Below, in pieces: positions 22,464-35,700 of a stretch of DNA of 64,000 nt. A program made the translations under genes and the position numbers. The stretch's first letter is position 1. Each line of letters starts with the position of its first letter. The stretch covers positions 58,504,962 through 58,568,961 of the forward strand of contig CM023540.1 of NCBI GenBank assembly GCA_013350335.1, written 5' to 3'. The notes under the pieces were generated by a model. That model searched no databases. It was not told where the DNA came from and saw nothing but the letters and a program-made list of their open reading frames with translations. This DNA is from Chimonanthus salicifolius. Taxonomy: Eukaryota > Streptophyta > Magnoliopsida > Laurales > Calycanthaceae.

Positions 22464-24436
22464 CTAGTGCACTTTTAAGCATGATACAATACTGCCATAA
22501 CAATATATCAGCTTTTTAATCTCTCTGCCACAACCTAGGTTGCAATTCAAGAAATAGTAAATGTTAGAATCAATTGCTGAGAAAAACATTTGCCCTGCCG
22601 ATATTCCCGTATTAGTTCGACCAATACTTTTCTTAGTCTTTTTTTTTTTTTTAATTTTAAAAGAATCTGAAAAAATACAAAAATGAAGAAAATTCTAGGC
22701 TTCATAGATATGTAATTATTTCATTAAGTAGCAGTCATTTCCATGTTCAAATATTATTTTTAAGTTACGAAATTGAGAATTTCAAATATTTTTTAAAAAA
22801 TAATAGAAAAATCTATGAGAAAACTTTCACTACTAGTATGTCTAACAAGGAAATCAAGCTTCAACGGTACGAATTGCTGAAAAAGAGTGGAAAATCATGT
22901 TTTTTGAAAGTTAAAATCTAGAGAAATGAATTTCGGAAGAAAATATGGAGGAAAGATTGAGAAGCATAGATCGGCTGGCGAATGGACTTTAGGATATGAT
23001 ATGATTTGTATAATGTTACTTATATAAAAAACAGTTTTTGATGGTTGTGAGTCCTAAAAGAGTCGAAAAAAAAAATGAATGTAATTGGAGTGGTCGTGCA
23101 CACTGTGCAGACCGGCTCAAAACCCATTCAAAACCCAATGCACGTGTGAAAATCCATCACTCGAATGCAACGTACGTATCGACCAATTTTTTTACCTGAG
23201 ATTTGTGGAGCCTAGATCCAAATTGCAATTAAAGGATCTCAACCTAGATTAACTTGAATTAGTCAAACTTAAGCTTGCCCAGATTTATAGAATTGAATCA
23301 CTATTTCAAAGTTACAATGCATATTCAATTTATTTGAGCTCGGACTTCTTTGGACTAAAATGAAATTTCTCTTATATTGTTCCATAAAATATGAATTATA
23401 TTACACAGATTCTATATTTCTTTACAATATCAATTAGAGAAAATTAAACTCTGTCGAATATGGCTTAAATTTGGACGTTCATGCCAAACTCAGGCTTTCA
23501 CCGGCTAGGTCTGACACGAGTTCTCGCTCAAACCCTAATATTTCGAGCCAAGAAATGACCCTCACATGAGCCCATGTCCACCCAAACCTGAATTTTTTAG
23601 ATGTCAAGTATGAGAATTGTTAGTTCTCTACTGATGCGAACTAATGAAGATCCTAATGCCCTATAAGGTTCTCTTAATTAGCCCAATCTATTTAAATACA
23701 CAAATGCCCGAACATGCCCAAAACCCACCGGGCCCTTCAAGCCTACCAAAATGATCCTATTGAAAGTTCATCTACTTAGATTAATATTACACATGATAAA
23801 TTACAAAAATTAGGCCTTATAAATCACGTTCTAACTACTTGAATTTATTAGTTAAAATTAAGAGGCATCATTAAAAATCACTATGATAAAAACATCTAGT
23901 TATTTCAAGCACTATAATCAAATTTGATTTTTGAATTAAAATTTAACCCAATTTAGTGCATCTATGTGTAGTTTCAGTTTGAACAATTAATTTTTAATTA
24001 AACTTCAAGGAAAACGTCGAGACAAAATATCAGCTGGGTTGATATTTTGAATAACATCCACAATACAGACTGAAAGTACTGGGAATCTCAATGGTATTGA
24101 TCCAAAATTAAGTCTCAAGTCGCACAAAATGCTTACTGAATACCACCGATTTCAATTTTTCAATATCCATTTCGAGCATCTAAAATTCGGCTTTTTTATA
24201 CCCCAAAATGTAACATATTTCAACTTTAAAAAATGATGAAAAAGAGAATAGAGAATCACAGAGGCAGAATGAATCAACTTGCAGTCATTGAAATTTACAG
24301 GACATTGAAAAAAAAAAAAATTTGCCTTTAAGCTCAAATGCCAACATGCTAGACAACTGATGGATGGATGTAACAGATTACAAGGCTGCATGCTGATTGA
24401 TAAGTTAGGGACCATGAAGGAAGATGATACACATTA
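22464..24436. other. Intergenic region and SPT5 3' flank
   Basis: A/T-rich sequence with no gene or repeat structure I can support. The part nearest 24436 must hold the SPT5 3' UTR and polyadenylation site (minus strand), but its end cannot be fixed from sequence alone. Confidence 0.4.
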
Positions 24437-26029
24437 TCATGGCGCCAGTTTTGCAAGAATGACCATGTCTAATATCTTGACGTCGAGGGTATCATCTACC
24501 TTAACAATGCCATCTGTGCCATCTATACCGATAAGCTTACCAGTGGCACCACGCTGAGCCCCACTCATGATCTTAATCTTATCTGATTTCTTCGGTACCA
24601 CCATCTCCATTTCTGTTGGAAGGGCAGTGACAATCTCTCCACCACCTGTTGATCCAAGTGCAACTCTACAAGACCCGTCCTACAAAAGGAAACACAATTG
24701 AGTGCCCTACTTGAGCATTAAAAGACAAGTAACAAGTAAAGGCAAAACTCAAATACAAAAGCATACTGACCAGGAGCACCTCTTTCACAACTCCAATGTG
24801 GAGTTCCTCTCCGGATCTCCGTACATTAACCAAGATGTCGGGTAAGAACCAGTTCCCTTCATTTTCACCACCTGCCACACATACGCAACCATCACCATCA
24901 ATAAATTAATAATGCAACAGAGAGAATAATGAAGCAGGAAGAATGAAGCACAAAGAAAATCAACTCAGGATTGGTTATTTGTGGATTGCCTTTCTCCTAT
25001 TTCTAATAAAAAACAAACTGATGAAATGTCAAAATTGGAACAGTATGTCTGTTGCTTTCTAGCCCCTACTGCGAAAACAATGTTTCTTTACAAATGTTCC
25101 ACAGAGCAAACCAGCTACCATATGCCACCAGCAACATCAAAATCCATATAAACAAGAAACATTTAGCATTGTGAAATTTAGGTTGTTTTAATATCACTAC
25201 CCCCTAAAGAATTGGATTTGACAACCTTCAAAAGAAAAAAAGTTTAGCCAGTCATAAAAATCCAGAAAATAACACATTTTCATTGTTTATCTATCAGAGG
25301 CCATACCACCTAGGGTGATCTAGATCAGGTCGTCACACTGTGGGTGAGTATAGTTACAGGCCACCATTTGGATAATCACAACCACCAATTTATGTCCCAA
25401 AAATAATCATTACAGAGACAACAATTAATATCAGTAAGTAAAACTTGGTACCCAAGGAGGTGGGTCCAACAAGTTCAGATATGCTAAAAGTTGTCAACAG
25501 GGTAGGGCGAGAGAGAGAACCTATTGTAGGAGACATCACATCCAGACCAACATTTCCCGGTGTCATAGGCTGCCCACCAGGAGTGCCAGGTAGATAAGAT
25601 GCAGAACTGGGAGTCATTGGCTGCCCACCAGGAGTCGATGGCAAATATGGGCTAGGAGCACTTACTGAAGCAGGAAAAAAAAAGAGATCATGTTAAAATA
25701 GTTTCCTTATGAATCATTTGCATAAGTTCAAATTGAAAATAAATAATGTCCATGGCTTACCATAGGCTGGGCTGCTTTCTCTTGGGGTTCCAGCTTCACT
25801 ATAATTACCTGGAGTATTAGCCCAGCCTGAACCAGGAGTTGGTGCTTCATACGGACGTGCAGGAGGAGTTCCGGGCTGTGGATGTTGAAAAGAATTTCAA
25901 TACATAAAACTATATAGAGGCTCACTAAAAGATGAGAGAGAACGAGGAGAAGAAGTTGATTTGAAGACTTCAACCTGATAGTGTGGACTGGTTCCCCAGG
26001 AAGCAGGGTTCCCATCCTCCCAATTATCC
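24437..26029 (-). CDS. SPT5: SPT5 exons 18-22: distal C-terminal repeats and terminal KOW
   Basis: Exon 18 continues the split codon from exon 17 ([19 protein letters not shown]). Exons 19-20 carry a Pro/Gly/Thr-rich region including two near-identical repeats of PGGQPMTP. Exons 21-22 encode the plant SPT5 C-terminal module, with [20 protein letters not shown] and a last KOW motif ([20 protein letters not shown]) ending VILAKLAP. The stop TGA is at 24437-24439. These exons are cut off from the rest of the gene by the 14-kb intron 17. Confidence 0.92.
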
Positions 26030-29000
26030 CTGATTTGTTGTCAAAAGTTTCAAAGAACAGTTAGACAACATCACTTAAAAATTAAATGTTTTAGTCATGA
26101 CCAATGATAAAATACACTGCAGCACAAGCATAAAAAAGAACTATCACAACCATTGGTGAAACTCAAAATAATGTGATTCACAATCACCAGCTCAAAACAT
26201 TTTATCAGTGCACACACAGTAGCATTTTCCAGATGCTAAAATTGATAGATCACATTTTCTCTTAAGTGACAAAATTGAGAGATTATATGATGTTAATAAA
26301 TGCAACAGATACTTCAACCATGTTCCCAGCTAGATACTTCATCAAATCAAAACAGATTTCCTAATTCCTAAATGAAATTGCTGTCCCCAGCCATGATTTT
26401 TTTTTTCAAAAAAAAAAAAAAATTCTAATGGATATGACTTTGACAATCAGCAGCAATTTAAAACTGGAATTTCCAATGGGCTTAGCCTCCAATCCTATAC
26501 GAAGATCATGGCAAAGGCTGTGGTCGATTGTAAACAGAATTTCAAGACATCCCATTATCCCAAGTACTCATAGGTAGGTACTGTGGCAAAGGCTACAGAA
26601 ACAGCGTAAGTTTTCATTACTACCAGCCTATTACAGAAGCAATGAAATAATGGCCCTGAGCAGAAGCTAGAATAAGTACCAATGATAGAACTTGTAGGAG
26701 CCAAGGTAGAGAATAAGAGAAACCAAGGTGGCTGGAGTAGCACTGTTTGGTAAGTTGATAGGAGTCCAGTTCTCAAGACTGGCTTATTATCAGGACGGCA
26801 AAGGTAACAATACTCTGGCATTGAAAGTTTTCCCTCCACATGAAAATTCAAAAGCCAAACAAGGTTGTCACCTAGGCAGAATGAAACGGCTTCTTCTGGT
26901 ATCCTAGATCTGGCAAATGAGAAGCAGAGACTGATGCTCCAGAACATTCAGTGATCTGGTCGATGTCTCTTGGAATAAATCATTTACCTGCCTCAAGAAA
27001 ACCCTGAAAAGCTTCATAGAGCTTAGCTTACAACAGAAATGAGAAACAATGTCACCACATCAATCAGAAATACAAACACCCAGATCTAATTTCCTCCACT
27101 TTGACCACCAAACCAGTTATTGTCTTCCCCAAACCACCATCAGGCTATGGAACTACTAACAAGACCATTCTTCACCAAAATAGATAAACAAATAAAGAAA
27201 GAAAGCAACAAAAACCAACCCCCATGGACCTTGCTTTTTTGAAGTCCTATCCCCAAGGAACTTGCTCCTTTGAAACCCAAGAAATAGGATTTGAAGCCCC
27301 TACTTGATTGGCCGCTGCCACACTTTTGTACTAGTTCTAGAAACTGCTGAAGATGTTATCTTCCTGCATTGAATCAGAAGGCACAAGAAAATCATCTATA
27401 TAACTATATGGCTTGAAAAAAATTCTTCTATCCAACTTTGGAATTGTGAGGAGAATTCTTCAAACCAAACGACATCACCAGCCATTCAAACAACCCAGCG
27501 ATGTGATGAATGTTGTTTTGTGCTATCTAAATTTGTATTCAAATTTTAAAAAGACCTTCCTGACTGCTACTCTTTGCACAAGTTGCTCTCTTTTTTGCTC
27601 ACTCAGATTGCATTAAACAAAGGTTGCACTCAAGTCATTTGATTCAGGATGTCAAATCAAACCTTTCTCAAGCAATTCTTGTCTCTACTTATCACTTTGT
27701 CCTCACCCCCCTTATCCTACTAATCTTTCCTTGCACTAGAATATAATGGAGAGTAGCTATGTGAGTGACTGGAGAGTTAATTCCCATTCTCCAAATGGAT
27801 GGTCCACACAGCATGCATGCAATTGTTCTATGATTGGCTGTATGTCATGGGTCGGTTTCACACTCAATAGCTAGCCGATTTCAAGGTTTCTCGACCTTGC
27901 TTATAAACCCCAAGGTCATACCAGGGTACTTCCAATGTGGGACTCTACCCACGTTATAGGCTATCCAGCTCAATCCCTTCTCTTTTTTCTTTTTTTTGTA
28001 GGGTCCACGCGTCAGGGGGAGCCCTGGGCCTACAGGATCCCCGGCTTAATCCTTGGCAGAGGGACCCACACCTCTTTGTGTAGAACCCACGCAGCTACAG
28101 TACCCCCGGTATATTCTTGCCTTTTGCCCTCTGAAAGGCCAAACCCACATTGCCCTCAACCAGTACACGTCAGAACACCTAAGGGGGAGTTCGGTCCCAC
28201 ACGAAAGTGGCTTGGTTTGCTCTGATAACAAATTGTCACGGGTCGGTTTCACACTCAAAATGGCTAGCTGATTTAAAGGTTTCCCGGCCTTGCTTATAAA
28301 CCCCAGGGTACTTCCGATGTGGGACTCTGTCCATGTTACATGTAGCTCTTCAAAAAATGTCTTTTCTTGATAAAAATTGCATTTATTTGATGAATTATCT
28401 GATGCTTCTTGGCTTGTATTTCTTTCTTTAGTTTACCACAAATGATCTAAGAAATACTGGATTTTTCTAAAACTTCTACATTTGGATCTTATTCCCCTAA
28501 CTTTGGAAAACAATTGCTATTCTTGGCAATGTTTCTTGTGCCCCTTTACCTAGATGGCCATCATATCTTTGGTGATGGTGTATGGTCCAACTTGATCTAG
28601 ACCTCTAGATCCAAGCCCGGCATCGTATCCTCCATCATTGATTTGAGTGAGAAGGATTAGTTTAGTTTCGTAATTTCACTGAAACATTTAGAGCAAAGAA
28701 TTCATTGTTCTCGATCCATCCACAGTTTGCATTGACAAGCATATTAGGTAATACATCCAATTTTCTAGAAACTCCCTTTCATAGAAATTTATATTGGCTT
28801 GTGTATCAACGAATGGTTGGCATTTCTTCCATCTACTTCTGCCATTGACAGAGATTCTTGTAGGAATAACCACAACACTTGTTGATGCCATCATTTTTCT
28901 TACCCGGTGAAGACCAGTCAATGACACCTTTCGTGATACCAATTAGATTTTTCCAAGTACGATTTGTAACCACTCAGAAACTCAATGACACCTTTCGTGA

Positions 29001-32000
29001 TACCAATTAGATTTTTCCAAGTACGATTTGTAACCACTCAGAAACTCGAGCACTTTCTTAAGCTAGGCAACTTCTTTGAAGCAACTCCTTGGATGATCCT
29101 CAAGGATCCAAACTACCATTATTGATTTCATCAGATACATCATAGTAGATGATGTAGAAGGAAAGTCTGGATCTGCATCTTCATCTCTATGAAAGCGATA
29201 GGCTAGAAACATCTTGCCAACAGAATTCTTCTTCATCAACACTCCCTCGAGAAGGAAAGGCCTAATACAACCGTATCATTTTGATTTGAGCGGAGGAAGG
29301 TTTTCTTCGTCATTGCTAGACAAAGCACTCTCAAGCTGATATGGCATCTCTTGTTGATTTAGCAGCAACTGGAACTGTTCCTCTATTTCAATCATCTCCC
29401 AATTTTCATCTATTGGTAGTACATCGAACATTAATTTTATTTGTCTGGGAGCCTTGGTTGGACAGTTTTTTCATGATGTCCAGTCTTCTTGCATGCAAAA
29501 CAATCATCTACTTTTAGCAATCTTCTTGACATTTTTCTAGGCATTCTTCTGAAATTTTTTAAGGGATTGGACTTCTAGCCCCTCTTAATGCGCTTGAATT
29601 TGCAGCCCTTTCTTTGGTAAATTAGAACTTTTTGCCCTTTGATATGCATAAAGACCGAACTGCCAATTCTTGGCAACTCCTTAGTATGAAGCTCGTAACA
29701 AAGCTTCTTCATTTTGTGATTGATGCATTGGAACAAATGGACTTGCAAGTTGAGTCAATCGCAACTTGCTTCAATGTCAATTCCAACATCAGTTCCTCTA
29801 GAACTGGATTTTTAAGTGATTCTAAATTATAGATGCCAAAAACCGAATGTTTGTTGTAGAGATGATTCAATGAACATCAAAACTCCCTGCATATAAGACT
29901 TGCATACTTCTCAAAGTGCTGGAGGTTTGTGAGCTTCCTTCTAGCCACAGCATCAACACATCAGTAGCTGGATGTTCTCAACTAGGCCTGAATTCAATCA
30001 ATAAACATGTTCCGTACTTGATTCCTTCTTGCAAAAACTGCTTCTTTTGTTCTTCAGATAAATAATTCCACAATTTCGCACTTGGCCAACAAAACAGTCT
30101 CTCATTAACTCAAGAGGACGGTCATTGTTCATTTCTCTTGCTGATTGAGCCATGTAGTGAGTCCAAATCCGTCCTATTTCTTCAATTTTTCCAACATAAG
30201 CATCATCAAGATTTAAAATTGGAAAATCAACTCCCAAAGGAATAACGCTATTAAAAACATATGTAATGCTCTAGCTTGAAACATCTTCATCTGCATTGGT
30301 GGAGATTCTCCTTCATCATGTTCTTCCATCTTTGGACGCTTCATATTCTCTGTCCATTGAGGAAAAGTGAAGAGCATTCTTGATTGTTCAAGCTTCTCTT
30401 GATGAAAATCATCTGCGAAAATCATCTGCAACGAGCTACAAGTTTACCTCAGGTGACTCCTTTGCTTTTGCTCTTTTGTATGCTGGTCTTTTATATTAGC
30501 CAAAATTCACAGATTCTTTTTTTTTTTTTCACTTGCTGAAACTGCAGCTTGATATCTGCAATATGCTATTCCACAAAAAAAGTCCAACAGAACCTATGGT
30601 TCAACTGATGTGTCTCATCTGGCTGTTGCTTTTCTGAGTCTGTCGTGCATCGGCGGGTAACTAACATCTACTTGCAGCTTTGATTGATAACTGATCAATT
30701 GATCTAGAGTGGTGATAGCACATGCTGCTTTCGAAGGCCATCACCTGTTGTCACCAATGGCACAATCGTTCCTTTGCCCCTGCCCTGAATTTCAGCTGGT
30801 GCTGAGGACTGATGAATAACCATCCTGCGGCAGCAGAATCTCAGGTGATCTCGCTAGTGGGTTTGGGATAAGAGGGAGTACTAGCGGTGATAAATGGAGG
30901 GTGGATAATCTAAATAGTGACACAAGGAAAAGGAGAAAGAGGGTCACATGGTTTCTTCTTTTTCCACTTGAGAAATTCTTGATGTTGCAAAAACTACTGA
31001 ACAGAAGGAAAAATACAAAGGAATTTACTGGTATCTGCAATTAGACAAAAGGTATACATTTAACAACAAATGTGGTAGCATATGCATACCATAATCAAGA
31101 CAAAATCAAGAAAGAGTGGACCAACAAATTAAATATACAACGAGAAGCTACTATAACATACACGCTGTTAGGAAGTATGTCTACACCAATGATTTGAACA
31201 CACAACATAGAAGACATGGTTCTTGGAGGGACAATGTGTAGTTCAGGTGAACAACACTACTAGCATCATGATTTAAGATCCAATGAAATTCTAATAATTT
31301 TGCCTTTTCCCACTGTTCATGGCTAACATTCAAAATGCTTATTAGATACTAAGCATTTAATTCATAATGAAAATGAGGTTCTATAATGATATCAATTTGC
31401 CCAATATGAACAAATTTATATTCTTTTTCATGCCATCTCCTACAATCTTCTCTCGTGAAGAATAGAAGGAATACGAAAAATCCCTTGTCACTACTAATGT
31501 AGCAGAAACGGGGAAGAAATCAAAATACATCAGTCCCGACGATCATCGTGTCTCACACTTAAACTGTGTCAGTGAATGAAGGGGTTAAGTGGTTGTTTCC
31601 AGTCACGTGGCATAAAAGGAATTAAGGCTGACTTAGGGTAAAAGGGTTCGAAAAGGGTGAAGGAAAAGAAAGAGGGAAACGAGAGAAGTAGATGGTGGTG
31701 GAAGCAAAGGAAGAAAGTGGGGAGAGTTTTCGCAGGGAGGAGGTGATGGGAATGGAAGAAGGGTGGAAGGACATGGAGAAGAAGACTCGTAATACCTGGA
31801 TAAGTAGTATACGGCAGCAAACAAGGTGGAATAGGTTGTGGGACAAGGCGACAACTTGTAGATTGGAGCAGAGAGTTGGAGCAGCAGATAAAATAGAAGA
31901 GCCAAAACAGGGGACTTGCAGCAACACAGCACTGCACTGGGATAAAGCCCAGCTATCTGCAACCATAATTCACTTGAGATCTATGAAGCACGGATACTTC

Positions 32001-32583
32001 GAAACCCTTCGAGTACCCATGTGGGGTGTGTATCCGATGCGGATACGGCCGGATACGACTCGAATACGTGTCAGATACGCACCCCATAAGTTAAAATATT
32101 TTTTAAATGCGGATACGCCACCGATACGCCTGGACACTCCACCGATATGCCCAAAAACGTGACAAGCGTAGGTGTTTTATTTTAGTCACATATTTTTGTC
32201 TGTGACTTTTGTTTATTTGATGTGGTGTTTTCTTATCATGTACTTAGGATTTGTTGACTCTTTTTATCTCATAGCAGAATTTAGTCACAGATACACCACC
32301 GATACGCCACTGATACGCTCGGACACGCCACTGATACGCTCGGACACGCCACCGATACGCCCGGACACGCCACACGCATAGGTGTTTTATTTTAGTCACT
32401 TTATTTTTTCTTAAGTGACTTTTGTTTGTTTGAAGTGGTGTTTTCTTATCATGTACTTAGTATTTGTTGACTCTTTTTATCTCATAGTAGAATTTATGAT
32501 TTTTTTGTAAATATCTGAAATTATTTTGTTGATATATATATATATTCAGCATATCCTCCCGCACCCATATATATATATATATG

Positions 32584-32630
<47 letters not shown>

Positions 32631-32679
32631 TCCCGCACCCATATATATATATATATGTATATATACATACATATACATA

Positions 32680-32716
<37 letters not shown>

Positions 32717-35700
32717 TCGACTGTCAATGCACATACGCCATGAACCATTTTTCTTGGGCATAAGCAAAGCCGGGACTGCACAAGGGCTCATGCTAGGGCG
32801 AATCAATATATTCGACTGTCAATGCACATACGCCATGAACCATTTTTCTTGGGCACAAGCAAAGCCGGGACTGCACAAGGGCTCATGCTAGGGCGAATCA
32901 ATCCTTTGGCTAATAGGTACTCAACTTGTTCCTGCAAAACGGCATGTTCTTTGAGGCACAACCTGTAATGTACAAGATTTGGAAGGTTGGCTCCAGGAAT
33001 GAAATCAATATGATGCTAAATATTGAGCATAGGAGGAAGAGAACCCGGGGTGTCAGTAGGTAGAAGACAAGAAAACTCATCCAATAGGGGCTGCATCTGT
33101 GGAGGAACATCATAAGTATACTGTGGGGCAGGACGGGCCATAAACGCATAAATACAGCTTGTTTCTCTGGAATATTTGATGATGTCGTCGGAGATGAGGC
33201 ATGTGCGTGTCTCATGTGACTGTTGGAGAGGACGTGTAGGAGAAGCCAAAATAATCTTATGGCCATTGTGCATGAAAGTATATGTATTGGAATGGCCATC
33301 ATGTAAGGAGTGAACATCAAATTGCCAAGGCCGGCCAAGTATCAAGTGGCTAACATTCATGCGAAGCACGTCACATAGAACTGTATCTTGATACTTACCA
33401 ATAGAGAAGGGAACCTCACATTGAGAAGTGACTTGGTGGCGACATGTATCATCAGCCCAACCAACATAGTATGGATTGGAGTGTGGTTGAACTGGAAGTT
33501 GAAGCTCATCAACCAAAAATTGAGAGACCATATTATCGCAGCTACCGTTGTCTATAATAAGAGAACAAATTTTGCTTTTGACGATGCATGCAGTGCGAAA
33601 GATGTGTTTGCGCTGTGGTTGATGCGGCACATGCAGAGCAAGCAAGAGCGGGTGAACCACAAGAGAGCAAACAAGCTCTTCACCTAGATCACCAGTATAT
33701 AGATCATCATCAACTTGATAGTCATCCGCTATCTCATTATCATCAGGATCAATAGGATCTTGCTCGGGTGTCTCAGAGTCAATCAATGCCAAACGACTGC
33801 GACACTCATGCGGTCGATGGCCAACTTTGCCACACTTGAAGCACTTGTCCATGTTTGAGTCAGAATAAGGGTTTGAGGATGAGGATGATTGACTGGGCTG
33901 ACTTTGTGAAGGGTAGGTGGAGCATTGGGGTGGTGGACAGTTATTATTGCAGGGGCGGGAATTATTGGATGATTGAGGGTTAGAGTATTGGGAGTTGGGG
34001 TTGGGAGGAGGTTGGGTAGATGTCGGGTGGTGGTTATTATTGAGATTCTGGGAGTGGTTATAGGGGAATGATGGGCGGGATGAGTTAGGGCGGGAAGTGG
34101 CTTGGTACCTGGGTGAAGAGGCATCAGTGAATTCTTCCACGTTTAAAGCGGCACTAATAGCTGATGTCAAAGCGAAGTGGCTATGAGAAGCAAGTGCTTT
34201 GCGAATATCCCATCTCAGACCACGTAGAAACCGGGCAATCTTTTGCTCTTCTGTCTCATGGAGATCATTAAGAGAAAGAAGGCGATAAAAGTCATCAACA
34301 TATTCCTGAACAGATCGTGTACCTTGGCAGCAATCCTGAAGTTTGTTGAATAAGACCTGCGAATAATGAGGAGGCAGATACCGACTTTTCAAAAGTTGCT
34401 TCATGCAAAACCATGTACGAACAAGAGCCAAATTTTGTCTTGATCTGTCCTGTTGAGTTTGCTCCCACCAAGAAGAAGCACCTCCAATAAGTTTGAAAGC
34501 AATTAATGGAACTTTCTTTACTTCCCGGACTCCCATGTATTCAAAGAAACGCTCAACCTTGGTGGCCCATTCCATAAACTCTTCGATGTGGAGAAGGCCA
34601 TTGAAGGAGGGAAGTTCAACCTTAGGTCGATAGTTATTGTTGTCAGAGAATCGGCGAGAAGTGCTAGAATTTTGTTCATTGGGATTGGGTGGGTGGGTGT
34701 TGAGAATCAGTTGCTCAACGTCCTCATCATCCCAATCTTCCCGATGTGGTGGCTCTTCTTTTTTATTCTTGCCAGTGTTTCTGTCAACGAAATCTGCGAT
34801 CATGATTGCACGGAATTCTGTGAACAATTCTTTCATCTCCGCTTTCATCTCAACTTTAAATGTATCGAGCTGAGAGGTGGTGACAAACTGATTACAAGAT
34901 ACAAAGTGTCACCGACGAGGAGCGGAGATCGTCACTGGATACAGGACACTTTGGCTCTGATCCACTTAATGTAGCAGAAGCGGGGATAAAAATCAAATTA
35001 GGTCAATTCCGGCTCTTATCGGGACTCACACATGCGAAATGGTTCACACGTGTGAATACAACTTAAAGGGGCAAACGACTGGCACGTGGGAGACTTAATT
35101 TTAGGGCTGGCCTAGGTATTTTCGAATGGAAGAAGGGGAAAGAACTGAAAGGGGAAAAGGGAGGCAGCAGAAGAAGCAGAGACTTGCGGCGGAAGTGGGA
35201 GAAGAGGGAAGAGATATCAAAGGGAGAAGAAGAAGAAGATGAATGGCAGTAACTAAGAGGACAGGTACCTGGATGTAAGGAACAAGGAGATGGTGCGATC
35301 CAAGCTAATTGAATCTGAATACTGGCAGCAGAGAGGAGACGAATCTGGCTGTATTCTTGGGAACTAGTTGCGATTCAGCAAGAGCTGGGAGGAGACGGAA
35401 GATTGGCAGCAGCGAGATGCAGGGATAAGGCCAAGCAGTGAAGGAGTTCTACCTTGGGATTAAGCCCAAGAGTTGTTGAAGACGACACTAGATGTGGCCA
35501 GCCAGAAACGAACCTGCAACAGAGGCAAAGGGATAGAAACAGTATAGTCTTTCGACCAATTCAATATTTTCGAAAAATAAGGTGTATCCTTTTCTCCACC
35601 TCTTGTATCTTATTTATAAGCTAAAACCTATGAAGCACGGATACTCCGAAACCATCGGAGTATCCGTGTCGGATACGTTTCCGACACGGATACGGCCGGA

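Larger units (their letters stand above)
27290..30560 (-). mobile_element. Relic of a reverse-transcribing element (gypsy or endogenous pararetrovirus-like)
   Basis: Read on the minus strand, degraded segments appear in the order nucleocapsid, protease, RT. A zinc-knuckle remnant [12 protein letters not shown] lies at about 29500 and is broken by a frameshift before the last Cys. A retropepsin-like [15 protein letters not shown] is at about 28800 (DTQA where DTGA is expected). RT-like [16 protein letters not shown] (about 27470) and [12 protein letters not shown] (about 27395) follow in different frames. Spacing once the TRIM is discounted fits either a gypsy element or a caulimovirid. No LTRs were seen around it, which slightly favours the viral option, but that is inference. 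It is thoroughly inactive. Confidence 0.5.

Noticed and set aside
26555..26947. 130-codon minus-strand ORF in SPT5 intron 17 as a nested gene
   Set aside because: No recognisable domain, no clear start context and no support beyond the open frame.
32457..32891. Several Tyr/Ile-rich ORFs on both strands
   Set aside because: All are translations of the TA/ATAC microsatellite.
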